Counted from the stretch's first letter, positions 44,509-54,129 are shown. The stretch is DNA of 64,000 bases from Erythrobacter sp. F6033 (GCF_023016005.1 NZ_JALKAZ010000001.1:930001-994000), one strand, 5' to 3'. Numbers and translations are program-made. Notes: generated by a model from the letters alone, not told the origin.

Positions 44509-45419
44509 TGAGCTTGCAGTCTTTGGCTGACGCCCCGATCGCGTTTTCCGGCTCGCCGATCGACCGCGCGGACAATATCCGCGTCGATCCCGATGCGCTT
44601 GCCGGGCATATGAACTGGCGTGCGCGGGTTCTCAAACTCGACGGTCTTATGCCGGACATTGACGAAGCAGGCGGGCTTATCTGGGGCACTTTGGCCGACG
44701 TTGATCCGGAAGCAGAGCTGGTGTTTCTCGGCCTTCTTGATGACAAGGCATGCTTTGCGCCTGTGCCCGCCGTTGGCGATGTCGGCCCGGCCTATGCGAT
44801 GCCGCGCGTTTGGCAGGTCATGCAGCTCCTTCGCCCCGATGATCTCGCCATTTATGGCGGTGCGCGAAGTCTGGTCGACTGGCACGCAAGGCATCAGTTT
44901 TGCGCCAAATGCGGGACACGCACAAATCTGACGAAGGGCGGCTGGCAACGCGATTGCAAACCCGAAGCCGAGGGTGGTTGCGGTGCCCAGCATTTCCCCC
45001 GGACTGATCCCGTCACGATCATGTTGGTCGAACACGAAGACAAGCTGCTGCTCGGTCGCCAACCGCGCTTTCCTCCGAAAATTTTTTCAGCCCTCGCTGG
45101 ATTTGTGGAACCGGGCGAGACAATCGAAGAAGCGGTTGCGCGTGAAGTTTGGGAAGAGGTGGGCATAAAAGCGCGCGATGTGACCTATATCGCCAGCCAG
45201 CCTTGGCCATTTCCAAGCCAATTGATGATTGGATGCCATTCGTTCGCAGACGATCCCGAAATTACGCTCGATGAAACCGAGTTGGACGATGCGCGTTGGT
45301 TTACGAGAGAGGAATTGGATGATGCGCGGCGCGCAGGCCCCGGCGGCAACGAGCATCTGATCTTCCCGCAGAAATATGCCATCGCGCATCACTTGGTCAC
45401 ATGGTGGCTCGATAAATAG
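44508..45419 (+). CDS. nudC: NAD+ diphosphatase NudC-type Nudix hydrolase
   Basis: NudC hydrolyses NAD(H) and removes NAD caps from RNA. The 303-aa protein has the zinc ribbon (FCAKCGTRT … CGAQHFPR), the Nudix box (GFVEPGETIEEAVAREVWEEVG split by normal spacing), and the NADH-pyrophosphatase signature SQPWPFPSQLM. One base overlap with the serine hydrolase stop suggests coupling. Confidence 0.96.
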   Translation: MSLQSLADAPIAFSGSPIDRADNIRVDPDALAGHMNWRARVLKLDGLMPDIDEAGGLIWGTLADVDPEAELVFLGLLDDKACFAPVPAVGDVGPAYAMPRVWQVMQLLRPDDLAIYGGARSLVDWHARHQFCAKCGTRTNLTKGGWQRDCKPEAEGGCGAQHFPRTDPVTIMLVEHEDKLLLGRQPRFPPKIFSALAGFVEPGETIEEAVAREVWEEVGIKARDVTYIASQPWPFPSQLMIGCHSFADDPEITLDETELDDARWFTREELDDARRAGPGGNEHLIFPQKYAIAHHLVTWWLDK

Positions 45420-45432
45420 ACTGGCTGGACAC

Positions 45433-46119
45433 ATGACCGACACACTCACCATCGACATCTATTCCGACGTAATGTGCCCATGGTGCGCGATCGGATATGG
45501 CCAATTGCAAAAGGCTCTGGGCGATCTGGATGGCGAGATCGATGCGGAAATCCGCTGGCGTCCGTTTGAACTCAATCCTGACATGCCCGTCGACGGCGAG
45601 GAGCAGGAAGCGCATCTTCAGCGCAAATATCGCCGTTCTGCCGAGGAAGGCGCCGCCGTTCGCGGACAGATGAAGGCTATTGCCGAGGAGGCGGGGGTCT
45701 CGCTGGTTTATGAGGGCGGAGAAGACCCGGCGCCACCTGCGATGATGTGGAACACGCGCGACGCACACAAGCTGCTCGGCTTTGCACTGGAGCAAGCTGG
45801 TCCGCAGGTGCAAACGGAGCTCAAATTGGCGCTGTTCAAAGCCCATTTCAACGAGCGCAAACGGATCGGTGAGCGTGATGTGCTCCTCGATATCGCCGCC
45901 AGCGTGGGCTTACACCGCGAGGCTGCAAAAGCGGCGCTTGAGGATCCAGAACTCGAAGCGCGCGTTGTGGCTGAAGAACGGCAGGCGTGGGACCTCAATA
46001 TTTCGGGTGTTCCCGCGATGGTCGTGAATGGCAAATTTATGATCCCGGGGGCGCAGGCACCGGAGACATATGTGAATGCGCTGCGCCGTGTGGCGGAGAA
46101 AAGCAGGGAAGCGAGCTGA
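45433..46119 (+). CDS. DsbA-family oxidoreductase, FrnE-like
   Basis: This 228-aa cytoplasmic thioredoxin-fold protein starts at the ATG at 45433, giving the family-typical DIYSDVMCPWCAIGYGQL with a CPWC active site. The C-terminal part has GVPAMVVNGKFMIPGAQAPE, the cis-proline and tail motif of FrnE/2-hydroxychromene-2-carboxylate-isomerase-like members. It lies 13 bases after nudC and 1 base before the DUF1295 gene. Its role may be in polyketide-like isomerisation or disulfide exchange. Confidence 0.9.
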   Translation: MTDTLTIDIYSDVMCPWCAIGYGQLQKALGDLDGEIDAEIRWRPFELNPDMPVDGEEQEAHLQRKYRRSAEEGAAVRGQMKAIAEEAGVSLVYEGGEDPAPPAMMWNTRDAHKLLGFALEQAGPQVQTELKLALFKAHFNERKRIGERDVLLDIAASVGLHREAAKAALEDPELEARVVAEERQAWDLNISGVPAMVVNGKFMIPGAQAPETYVNALRRVAEKSREAS

Positions 46120-46120
46120 A

Positions 46121-47035
46121 ATGACCGAAGACGACGCAGCCACCAAAATCGCAAAATCCGGCGGAGGCGCCGCGAAGAGCCTGATGGTTGTCGCGATAGT
46201 AACCGCTATCGGCTTCGCATTTTCATGGTTTCTCGGCAGCCAAAGCGTCGAGCTGAACGGGTATTCCATCGTCTTTTTGTGCGGCGTCATCGCTTTTGCC
46301 GTCAACTGGCTGGCCTATATTCCTTCGGCGCTCGCTCAGACGGACAAGTTTTACGACACGATGGGCGCTGTTACATACCTGTCCGTGACTGCATTTGCCT
46401 GTTTGATGTCAGGCCCGCTTGATCTGCGTGCGATGGTTGTCGCCGCCATGGTCGCGATCTGGGCGCTTAGGCTGGGGTCATTCCTGTTCATGCGTATACG
46501 GCGTGAAGGCGGCACGGATTCCCGATTTGAGAAGATCAAGGTCAATCCGGCCCGTTTCCTCGTCGCGTGGACCCTGCAAGCCGTTTGGGTGATATTCACC
46601 GCGGCTGCCGCGCTTGTCGCGATTACCGCGAGCGAGCGTATTGAAATCGGGATTTTCTTCTGGGCAGGCGCAGCGATCTGGGTGCTTGGTTTTGCTTGGG
46701 AAGTGATCGCCGATCGTCAGAAAAAAGAATTCAAGGAAGACCCGTCGAGCAAGGGCGACTTTATCAATGTCGGCCTGTGGCGCTGGTCGCGTCACCCGAA
46801 CTATTTTGGCGAGATTACGCTTTGGACGGGCATCCTCGTCATAACGCTGCCGTTGCTATCGGGCACAGCATGGTTGGCGGTTATCTCTCCGTTGTTTGTC
46901 ACATTGCTGCTCACGAAAGTCAGCGGCATCAATCTGCAGAACAAACAAGCCGAAGAGCGCTGGGGCGATGATCCGGCGTATCAGAAGTATCGCAAGAACA
47001 CGCCCGCACTGATCCCGATGCCGCCGAAGGGGTAA
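46121..47035 (+). CDS. DUF1295 membrane protein (steroid 5-alpha-reductase-like fold)
   Basis: This is a 304-aa polytopic protein starting at the ATG at 46121. There are about seven hydrophobic segments. The DUF1295 signature is evident: YDTMGAVTYLSVTAF, RLGSFLFMRIRREGGTDSRFE, and near the C-terminus GLWRWSRHPNYFGEITLWTG. Related proteins reduce or methylate lipid-type substrates using NADPH or SAM. The real reaction is unknown here. Confidence 0.9.
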   Translation: MTEDDAATKIAKSGGGAAKSLMVVAIVTAIGFAFSWFLGSQSVELNGYSIVFLCGVIAFAVNWLAYIPSALAQTDKFYDTMGAVTYLSVTAFACLMSGPLDLRAMVVAAMVAIWALRLGSFLFMRIRREGGTDSRFEKIKVNPARFLVAWTLQAVWVIFTAAAALVAITASERIEIGIFFWAGAAIWVLGFAWEVIADRQKKEFKEDPSSKGDFINVGLWRWSRHPNYFGEITLWTGILVITLPLLSGTAWLAVISPLFVTLLLTKVSGINLQNKQAEERWGDDPAYQKYRKNTPALIPMPPKG

Positions 47036-47121
47036 GGAACTATTTTTGGCGCGCTCGGTTGGAAACGCAGGTGGGAAAAGATATTCTTGCCAGTGATCCC
47101 TTCACTCCCAGGAGCCTCACC

Positions 47122-47619
47122 ATGAATGCACTTCCAAAATTCCGTCTTTTTGCAGCCACTGCCACGCTTGGTCTGCTGGCTGCTTGCGGGGGTGAGGCAC
47201 CTGCCGATGACACCGCAACTGCCGGAGCGGAAGAGCCCGCAGTTATTGATGAGCGGCAGGCGAATTTCGAGGGCATCGGTGATGCTTTCAAACTGATCCG
47301 TAGCGAGCTGGAAACCGGCAATCCAGACGTGGTCGCGATTGAAAACGCCGCGACAGACATGAACGAGCGATCGCAGAAGATTGCCGGTTTTTTCCCTGAA
47401 GGCACCAGCGTCGATGATGGTTTCGATACGGAAGCGCTGGCCACAATCTGGGAAGACAAAACAGGGTTTGAGTCAGCTGCACAGGACCTTACCGATGCCA
47501 GCGCCGAGATGATCACAATTGCTGCGAGCGGCGATACTGCGGCTGTCGGCGAGCAGGTCAAAGCTGTGGGCGGCACCTGCAAGGGTTGCCACGACAAGTT
47601 CCGTCTCGACGACGACTAA
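47122..47619 (+). CDS. Cytochrome c' family lipoprotein
   Basis: This is a 165-aa periplasmic c-type cytochrome. It starts at the ATG at 47122 behind AGGAG. The signal ends in a lipobox (GLLAACGG), and an Ala/Asp/Glu-rich linker follows. The single haem site is at the C-terminus (GGTCKGCHDKFR), as in cytochromes c', which form four-helix bundles that bind NO or CO. A lipid anchor on a c' protein is less common than a soluble form. The b-type cytochrome gene begins 9 bases later and is the likely redox partner. Confidence 0.9.
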   Translation: MNALPKFRLFAATATLGLLAACGGEAPADDTATAGAEEPAVIDERQANFEGIGDAFKLIRSELETGNPDVVAIENAATDMNERSQKIAGFFPEGTSVDDGFDTEALATIWEDKTGFESAAQDLTDASAEMITIAASGDTAAVGEQVKAVGGTCKGCHDKFRLDDD

Positions 47620-47628
47620 AGCGCGACT

Positions 47629-48300
47629 ATGGCGAAAGCGCCAACCCGCCTGATCAAAGTATGGGACTTGCCACTGCGTCTGACGAAATGGAGCTTCGTC
47701 GGGCTGGTGGCGGCGATGTGGTACACGGCAGAAAACTCGCTTTGGTACTGGCACACACGGCTGGGCATGGTGCTGTTCGCGTTGCTGATCTTCCGGATCA
47801 TCTGGGGATTTATTGGGACACGAACAGCGCGCTTTCGCCAGTTTGTGCGCAGCCCGCCGGCCGCACTCGCCTATCTTCGCGGTAAGGAAACCGGCTTTAC
47901 TATCGGCCACAATCCGCTCGGTGCGTTTGCGGTTCTGGCTTTGATTGCAGTGATGCTGGCACAGGTCATGATGGGGCTGTTTGCAGGCGATCCCTATGAC
48001 GGAGCAACTGGTCCGCTCAATTCGCTGGTTGGCGTGATGACGGCGGATACGATCACCGACCTACACGAGGATTTCCTGTGGGTCGTGCTTGGCATGGCGG
48101 GCCTGCACATCATCGCGGTTAGCATCTACACATTCATCAAGCGGGCTAACCTGATTGGCCCGATGATCACAGGAAAGCGTGAAGAGCTTGGTAGCGTCGA
48201 GGGGATAGAGGCAGTGCCGTGGGGCAGGGCAGCGATTGCCTTCGCGGTTTCTACAGGCCTAGCATTATGGATATGGCTGGGCGCGCCGCCTTTGACGTGA
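47629..48300 (+). CDS. Cytochrome b561/b6-type membrane cytochrome
   Basis: This is a 223-aa inner-membrane di-haem cytochrome b. It has four main hydrophobic segments, with likely haem ligands in WSFVGLVAAMWYTAENSLWYWHTRLG and DLHEDFLWVVLGMAGLHIIAV. The motif FRIIWGFIGTRTARF is typical of the family. It is the likely electron donor to the adjacent cytochrome c' lipoprotein. The two form a compact operon. Confidence 0.9.
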   Translation: MAKAPTRLIKVWDLPLRLTKWSFVGLVAAMWYTAENSLWYWHTRLGMVLFALLIFRIIWGFIGTRTARFRQFVRSPPAALAYLRGKETGFTIGHNPLGAFAVLALIAVMLAQVMMGLFAGDPYDGATGPLNSLVGVMTADTITDLHEDFLWVVLGMAGLHIIAVSIYTFIKRANLIGPMITGKREELGSVEGIEAVPWGRAAIAFAVSTGLALWIWLGAPPLT

Positions 48301-48303
48301 GAA

Positions 48304-48864
48304 CTATTCTCTCCAATCAGTCCACTTTTTGTAAGCCAACCAGAGGTAGGAAGTGAGAAAGGCGCCACTTGCAATGAGCCAACCCCAGTCCGCAAAACTT
48401 TCGGGGCCGTGGTACCAAGAGAAGCCGAATATCCCGCCGCTGATGACCAAAACAAAAATCACAAGATACCACGGAACAGCCTCATGGGCTGCCTTGAGAA
48501 CTGCTTCCCTGGATCGCGGTGGGCTGTGATCGGGTCGGCCTTTTACCAGTCTCCTCGGAGCAAATGAGTTCCAGAAAAGCCAAATCATTATCAATACTAC
48601 AAGGGCAATTGTCAGCATCGAATTGAACCAGTCAGGCAAGTCGACACTGGTGTCAAAGACTGTGGCGATCAACAGACTCGCTAAGACAAAGCCAATCATG
48701 CCCCAAAAACGGCGTCCTTTGGCGGTACTTTTCCAATCACGCAGCAATTGATCGTATTCGGCAGGGGTGACCAGTTTTCCTCCGCTTTTCGTCGAAGGGT
48801 AGTAGATGTATCCGTCCTCAACGGGATCAAATTGATTTTCGAAGGCCTCAACCGGATCAATCAC
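48304..48864 (-). CDS. Hypothetical four-helix membrane protein
   Basis: This 186-aa protein is of unknown function. An N-terminal cytoplasmic segment (about 1–50, with YIYYPSTKSGGKLVTPAEYD) precedes four hydrophobic segments at about 53–70, 80–98, 128–148 and 158–178. It ends with a charged WTDWRE. No motif is recognised. It is convergent with the b-type cytochrome. Confidence 0.65.
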   Translation of the reverse strand: MIDPVEAFENQFDPVEDGYIYYPSTKSGGKLVTPAEYDQLLRDWKSTAKGRRFWGMIGFVLASLLIATVFDTSVDLPDWFNSMLTIALVVLIMIWLFWNSFAPRRLVKGRPDHSPPRSREAVLKAAHEAVPWYLVIFVLVISGGIFGFSWYHGPESFADWGWLIASGAFLTSYLWLAYKKWTDWRE

Positions 48865-48879
48865 GGACAGCGTTCCCCT

Positions 48880-49275
48880 TTATATCAACCCAAGCCGTTC
48901 CAACTTCGCCGCCATTTTGCCCGGCAGCACATCGCCCACTTCCTCGCCATCGGCCAGATCGCGCGGGGCGTCTTCGTCTTTCAGATAGCGCCATCCTTGA
49001 TGCGCGCGTTTGCGCTTTTGGTGAACGCGGACAAGTTCGGGTTTGAGATTGATGTTCCAGCGGCCCTCGTCGGTTTCGGTGAAGCTTAGAATTTCTGACC
49101 GCGCGACGAGCGAATGGTTCAATATCCAATACAGCGACCCGCCAATCATCTCTTCGTGACGGGTAGGGCGGTATTTCGTTGTAAGCCGTTTGGGATTGGG
49201 GCTGTTCTCATACCAACCGGCGAGGTCGGCCCAGCTTTTCGCGCCAAACGCGATTTTGGTCATGTGGAGCGGCAT
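48880..49275 (-). CDS. DUF1489 family protein
   Basis: This 131-aa cytoplasmic protein is of unknown function and is nearly restricted to alphaproteobacteria. Segments MPLHMTKIAFG, RHEEMIGGSLYWILNHSLVARSEILSF and AHQGWRYLK match the family. It lies 30 bases downstream of mgtE on the same strand and 15 bases ahead of the unknown membrane protein. Confidence 0.88.
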   Translation of the reverse strand: MPLHMTKIAFGAKSWADLAGWYENSPNPKRLTTKYRPTRHEEMIGGSLYWILNHSLVARSEILSFTETDEGRWNINLKPELVRVHQKRKRAHQGWRYLKDEDAPRDLADGEEVGDVLPGKMAAKLERLGLI

Positions 49276-49305
49276 GGGTTCAAGATAGGGCGTAGCGCAA
49301 AGGGC

Positions 49306-50757
49306 TCAACCCATACTGACCAGCCCGCTAACAACTGCGAGGCCCAGAAACGCGAAAAAGCCCATGGAATCGGTGATCATGGTGACGAACACCGAAGATG
49401 CGACCGCCGGATCCTGATCCAGACGCTCGAAGATCACTGGCACCAGCACGCCGGCAAGGCCCGCCACCGCGATATTGATGATCATCGCAGATGCGATCAC
49501 CACGCCCATCATGGGGGAGAAGAGCACGGCTGCGGCAATCCCGATGAGCACCGCGACCGTCGCTCCGTTTAAAACCGCAACGCGAAGCTCTTTCCAAAGG
49601 ATTTTGCGCGTGTTGGCGCGGGTCAACTGATTGGTCGCGATCGCACGGACAGCCACCGCCATTGTTTGAGTGCCCGCATTGCCGCCAATGCTCGCGACAA
49701 TCGGCATCAGCACGGCGAGCGCGACCAATTGTTCGATTGCGCCGCCAAAGAACGCGATGATCGCCGATGCGACCACTGCGGTGCCAAGGTTCGCGATCAG
49801 CCAGCGAACGCGGCTGGAATAAGCTTCGCGGATCGGCTCGTTAATGTCGCCATCGCCCGCACCGGAGAGCAGCAAGGCATCCTCGCCTGCCTCTTCGGAG
49901 ATAATGTGGACGATATCATCCACCGTCATCTGACCGACCAAGCGCCCGCTATCATCCACCACGGCGGCGGAGATCAGCGCGTATTTTTGGAACATCAGAG
50001 CGACCTCTTCCTGATCCATGCTGACAGGGATCAGGGTTTGATCCCGCTTCATCACATCGGTCAGAGCGACACTGCGCGGCGTTGTAAGAATCCAGTTGAG
50101 CGAACACGTACCCACCGGATGATGTGATGCATCAATCACAAAGACTTCGAAGAAATCGTGCTCCAGATCGCCTTCTTCGCGCAGATAATCGATCAAATCG
50201 CCTACGGTCAGATGTTCAGGCACCGCCATCACGTGGCGGTTCATCAATCGCCCGGCGGTTTCCTCTGGATAGGCGAGTGCAGAATTGACCGCCGCAGCAG
50301 TCTCCGGTTCCAGCTCGGCGATGATCGCCTGCTGGTCTTCCTCGTCAAGATCTTCGAGCAGCTGAACCGCGTCGTCGGTTTCCAGCTGTTCGGCGATGGT
50401 CGCGACAGCTTCCGGCTCCAGCGCCTCCATCATCACTTCGCGGACGTGATCGTTGAGCTCGGCGACCACTTCGCTGGTCATCAAATCGGTAATCGCGGCG
50501 GCAAGCTGCGCGCGATCATCGCTGTCGAACAATTCGATCAAATCGGCGGTGTCGGCAGGGTGCAGCGGCTCGACCAGCTCGTAAACCGCGCCCTTGTCGC
50601 CCGCTTCTAGCGCATCGCGAACGCCGCGCACATATTCGGGCTTCAGCCGGTTTTCTTCGTCGTGACGTTCGTCATCGATCCGGTCATCCGGGCGCACTTC
50701 TTCCTCGGCGGGGTCAACCACCAGTGTTTCTTCGTCGAGGGCGCTCTGATCGACCAT
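49306..50757 (-). CDS. mgtE: Magnesium transporter MgtE
   Basis: MgtE is a Mg2+ channel gated by cytoplasmic Mg2+. The 483-aa protein has an acidic N-domain (about 35–165, with ADLIELFDSDDRAQL), a CBS pair (about 170–295, with MTVDDIVHIISEEAGED), and a membrane domain (about 320–483, with PIVASIGGNAGTQTMAVAVRAI). Length and order are normal. It is divergent from the cyclophilin gene. No M-box riboswitch is evident in the 110-base gap. Confidence 0.96.
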   Translation of the reverse strand: MVDQSALDEETLVVDPAEEEVRPDDRIDDERHDEENRLKPEYVRGVRDALEAGDKGAVYELVEPLHPADTADLIELFDSDDRAQLAAAITDLMTSEVVAELNDHVREVMMEALEPEAVATIAEQLETDDAVQLLEDLDEEDQQAIIAELEPETAAAVNSALAYPEETAGRLMNRHVMAVPEHLTVGDLIDYLREEGDLEHDFFEVFVIDASHHPVGTCSLNWILTTPRSVALTDVMKRDQTLIPVSMDQEEVALMFQKYALISAAVVDDSGRLVGQMTVDDIVHIISEEAGEDALLLSGAGDGDINEPIREAYSSRVRWLIANLGTAVVASAIIAFFGGAIEQLVALAVLMPIVASIGGNAGTQTMAVAVRAIATNQLTRANTRKILWKELRVAVLNGATVAVLIGIAAAVLFSPMMGVVIASAMIINIAVAGLAGVLVPVIFERLDQDPAVASSVFVTMITDSMGFFAFLGLAVVSGLVSMG

Positions 50758-50867
50758 GATTGCGGGTTTAGAGTCGCGAAATCGAAAAGCAAGGAAAGGC
50801 GTGACTTATGGGTGACTCGCGCAATCAAAACCGTTAGGTCGGCGCCCAATTCAAAGGAGATTCAACC

Positions 50868-51329
50868 ATGGCAGACACACTCACATTCACGCTCGACACC
50901 GGCGATGGCGAAGGCAAAGACGTAGTCATCACACTGCGCCCAGACCTCGCGCCTGGCCACGTTGCGCGCATCACCGAACTGGCCAGCGAAGGCTTTTACG
51001 ATGGCGTGGTTTTCCACCGCGTGATCCCCGGCTTCATGGCGCAGGGCGGCGATCCGACCGGCACCGGCATGGGCGGCAGCGATAAGCCTGACCTGAAAGC
51101 GGAGTTTAACGCAGAGCCGCACAGCGAAGGCACCTGCTCGATGGCCCGTTCGCAAATGCCGGACAGCGCCAACAGCCAGTTCTTCATCTGCTTCGAAGAC
51201 GCAGAATTCCTCGACGGTCAATACACCGTCTGGGGCCAAGTTAAGAGTGGCATGGAACACGTCCACGCTCTGCCAAAAGGCGAGCCACCTGCGCAGCCGG
51301 GCAAGATTGTTAAGGCGACCGTGGCCTAA
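50868..51329 (+). CDS. ppiB: Cyclophilin-type peptidyl-prolyl isomerase
   Basis: This 153-aa cytoplasmic PPIase is of the PpiB type. It has FHRVIPGFMAQGGDPTGTGMGG, the active-site QFFICF, and the closing VWGQVKSGMEHV. There is no signal peptide. The ATG at 50868 follows AAAGGAG. Its stop overlaps the next start (TAATG). Confidence 0.96.
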   Translation: MADTLTFTLDTGDGEGKDVVITLRPDLAPGHVARITELASEGFYDGVVFHRVIPGFMAQGGDPTGTGMGGSDKPDLKAEFNAEPHSEGTCSMARSQMPDSANSQFFICFEDAEFLDGQYTVWGQVKSGMEHVHALPKGEPPAQPGKIVKATVA

Positions 51330-51673
51330 TGATTAGGGCAGGCATTGGCATCAGTGTCATTGCCTGCCTATCGGCTTGCGCCGACCAAAGACCGCCAATC
51401 GTTTTCGATGGACAGACTGATCGGTCTAAAGACGGCGTCGTCAACTGCCTCGAGAAGCAGTCCGTTTTTGAGCCCCTCACTTACGTTGATACACAGGCTT
51501 GGGGAGTGCCCCCTGACTCGCGCTCATACTTCATGCGCAATGACTTAATGGTCCAATTCACGCGTTACAGCGATGAAATTGAACTGATCAGAGTGCGGGC
51601 GAGCCGTGAACTCACCGATGCGGAAAAGGATGCGCTTAGCCGCTGCGCCCCGTATCCTGACTTTCCTGTTTGA
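51329..51673 (+). CDS. Hypothetical lipoprotein (114 aa)
   Basis: The N-terminus (MIRAGIGISVIACLSACAD) is a signal peptide with a lipobox. The mature part has one further Cys pair (VVNCLEKQ and SRCAPYPDFP) that could form a disulfide. I do not recognise the domain. The start overlaps the cyclophilin stop, so it is coupled, and the lipase-like gene follows 9 bases later. Confidence 0.7.
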   Translation: MIRAGIGISVIACLSACADQRPPIVFDGQTDRSKDGVVNCLEKQSVFEPLTYVDTQAWGVPPDSRSYFMRNDLMVQFTRYSDEIELIRVRASRELTDAEKDALSRCAPYPDFPV

Positions 51674-51682
51674 GGTTTCGGC

Positions 51683-52630
51683 ATGTTCGACATGATGCTT
51701 TCTCGCCAGATTTTCGTCGCTTTCGTGATCCTAACCCTCTCTGCCTGCGCCACATATCCCGACATCTCCCAATCGCGCTCGCCGTGCCGGATGGAGCCGG
51801 GCGGGTGGTGTGAATTTGTGCGGGAGGCTGCGGTGGATGCCTATCCCTATGCCATCGCTGCGACCAACACCTATATCGGTGATGATGATCTTTATGGGAA
51901 TATCGGCCTGAACCTGGTCCCCGTCGACCGGCTGGAAATTGCCGAAGAAGACGCGCGCAAGGGCTTTGATTACCGCATTTTTGAACAATACGCGCCCGGC
52001 AGCAAAGATGATCCTGATCGCAAGCCGATTGCGCGCATTCTTGCCTTTCGCGGGACCGATTTCGACGGGCTGACCGATATTTTTTACGGCACGTTGCGCA
52101 ATGACCAGATCGAAATTGCGCTCAAATATTTCGAGCTTGAGATGGAGCGTCTGGGCAATGATCCTGGCTGGGTCGTAACCGGCCATTCACTTGGCGGCGC
52201 GCTCGCCACCGAGGTCTCGGCAAAATATCCCGCAGTGCGGGCATACATGTTCAACACGTCGCCATTCTACAACGCGGATTCGATGACGAATGACACCTAT
52301 CGCACGGTGTTTAACGAGCGCGGCGAATTGCTGCGGCGGTTTTCCAAATACAGCGCGCCGCCCGCCGCCGACGTTTTCACGCTGAATTGCGCGCCGCAAA
52401 AGGGCACTTTTACCAAGCATAAGATCAGGCCGCTTGCCGACTGCATTACATGGATCGCCGCCTATGCGGACAAAGATGCAAAGGCGATTGTGGATGCCAA
52501 CAAGCTTAAAAAACCGATGGTCGAATGCGGACCGGACGACAAAGTGCATCCGGGCACAAACCCGCCCTACATCGAGCCATGCGTGCACCAGGCGCGGCGT
52601 GCGAAATCAGAGAATGGCAACTCCAATTGA
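51683..52630 (+). CDS. Class 3 lipase-like lipoprotein
   Basis: This 315-aa exported alpha/beta hydrolase has a signal peptide with a lipobox (LTLSACATYP). The nucleophile elbow GHSLGGALATEV places the catalytic serine in GHSLG, and LAFRGTDFDG is the preceding oxyanion-region strand (the GTD/GT motif of class 3 lipases). The rest of the triad is expected in the C-terminal third but I cannot place it exactly. Substrate unknown. Confidence 0.87.
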   Translation: MFDMMLSRQIFVAFVILTLSACATYPDISQSRSPCRMEPGGWCEFVREAAVDAYPYAIAATNTYIGDDDLYGNIGLNLVPVDRLEIAEEDARKGFDYRIFEQYAPGSKDDPDRKPIARILAFRGTDFDGLTDIFYGTLRNDQIEIALKYFELEMERLGNDPGWVVTGHSLGGALATEVSAKYPAVRAYMFNTSPFYNADSMTNDTYRTVFNERGELLRRFSKYSAPPAADVFTLNCAPQKGTFTKHKIRPLADCITWIAAYADKDAKAIVDANKLKKPMVECGPDDKVHPGTNPPYIEPCVHQARRAKSENGNSN

Positions 52631-52664
52631 ACCCGCGCGCCAATCCAGCTAGACGCCCGCCATC

Positions 52665-53999
52665 ATGAAACCTACCAATCCTCCCAAGACCTACCGGGTC
52701 AAAAGCTTCGGCTGCCAGATGAACGTCTATGATGGCGAGCGCATGGGCGAGCTTCTTGATGAGAAGGGCCTGAGCGCGGCGCCTGAGGGTGAGGACGCCG
52801 ATCTGGTCGTGCTCAACACCTGCCATATCCGCGAGAAAGCGGCGGAGAAGATTTACTCCGACATTGGCCGTCTAACGAAAGGCAAGACGCAGAAGAAAGC
52901 GCCCATGATTGCGGTGGCTGGTTGTGTCGCTCAGGCAGAGGGCGAGGAGATTATGACTCGCGCGCCTGCCGTTTCGATGGTCGTCGGGCCTCAGGCGTAC
53001 CACCGCTTGCCCGATATGCTGGACAAAGCAGTTGCGGGTAAACGCGCAACAGATACGGACATGCCCGCTATCGCGAAGTTTGACAGTCTGCCAACCCGCA
53101 AACGGCGCTCTCCAACTGCGTTTCTGACGGTGCAGGAAGGGTGCGATAAATTCTGCACCTACTGCGTTGTGCCTTACACGCGCGGTGCGGAAATTTCCCG
53201 TCCTTTCAGTCATTTGGTGGATGAAGCGCATAGGTTGATCGAGGCAGGCGCTCGCGAAATCACTCTGTTGGGCCAGAATGTGAATGCGTGGTCTGGCGAG
53301 GACACAAAGGGACACAAAGTGGGCCTGGCGGGCCTGATCCACGCTCTTGCGAAGTTGGATGGCCTTGAGCGTATCCGCTACACTACCAGCCACCCGAACG
53401 ACATGGATGACGCGCTGATCGCGGCACATGGCGAAGTCGATAAGCTCATGCCGTATCTCCACTTGCCGGTGCAGTCGGGCAATGACCGCGTGCTGAAAGC
53501 GATGAACCGCTCGCACACCGCAGAAAGCTACCTCAAGTTGCTGGAACGGTTCCGCGCAGTGCGCCCCGACATTGCTCTCTCGGGTGACTTTATCGTCGGT
53601 TTCCCCGGCGAGACCGAAGCGGAGTTTGAGGACACGCTGAGCATCGTTGACGAAGTGCGGTACGCGCAGGCTTACAGCTTCAAATATTCACCGCGCCCTG
53701 GCACTCCCGCAGCGACAATGGACAATCAAATCCCTGTCGAAGCGATGGATGATCGTCTCCAGCGCCTGCAAGCGCGTCTGAACCGTGACCAAATCGGCTT
53801 TAACGAGGCGAGCGTGGGCAAAACCTGCGATGTCCTGGTCGAGCGCAAAGGCAAGCTTCCGGGCCAATGGCTGGGCAAATCACCATGGCTGCAATCGGTC
53901 TGGTTCGAAGGCGAAGCAGCGATTGGCGATATGGTCAGGACCGAACTCGTCGAAGGGCGGGGCAGTTCTATGCAGGGCCGGTTGATCGGCTCCAATTAA
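52665..53999 (+). CDS. miaB: tRNA-2-methylthio-N6-dimethylallyladenosine synthase MiaB
   Basis: MiaB methylthiolates i6A37 of tRNAs. The 444-aa protein has the UPF0004 domain (SFGCQMNVYDGERM and NTCHIREKAAEKIYSD), the radical-SAM cluster motif CDKFCTYC, and a C-terminal TRAM domain. It begins at the ATG at 52665. It lies upstream of phoH–ybeY–corC, the usual alphaproteobacterial order. Confidence 0.98.
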   Translation: MKPTNPPKTYRVKSFGCQMNVYDGERMGELLDEKGLSAAPEGEDADLVVLNTCHIREKAAEKIYSDIGRLTKGKTQKKAPMIAVAGCVAQAEGEEIMTRAPAVSMVVGPQAYHRLPDMLDKAVAGKRATDTDMPAIAKFDSLPTRKRRSPTAFLTVQEGCDKFCTYCVVPYTRGAEISRPFSHLVDEAHRLIEAGAREITLLGQNVNAWSGEDTKGHKVGLAGLIHALAKLDGLERIRYTTSHPNDMDDALIAAHGEVDKLMPYLHLPVQSGNDRVLKAMNRSHTAESYLKLLERFRAVRPDIALSGDFIVGFPGETEAEFEDTLSIVDEVRYAQAYSFKYSPRPGTPAATMDNQIPVEAMDDRLQRLQARLNRDQIGFNEASVGKTCDVLVERKGKLPGQWLGKSPWLQSVWFEGEAAIGDMVRTELVEGRGSSMQGRLIGSN

Positions 54000-54129
54000 T
54001 TGGCACCGTGCGGGCATAGCGTCCCGCTCACACGACTATCCACCGTTTCTCTCAAGGGACTAGCTTGCTTTCGTCCCTCGGCTGCTTACCTTTCCGACTC
54101 AGGCAACAGGCCAATTCGCAAAGGAACCT

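Noticed and set aside
50758..50867. Mg2+ riboswitch in the mgtE leader
   Set aside because: The 110-base divergent gap is too short for an M-box and I saw no conserved M-box segments.
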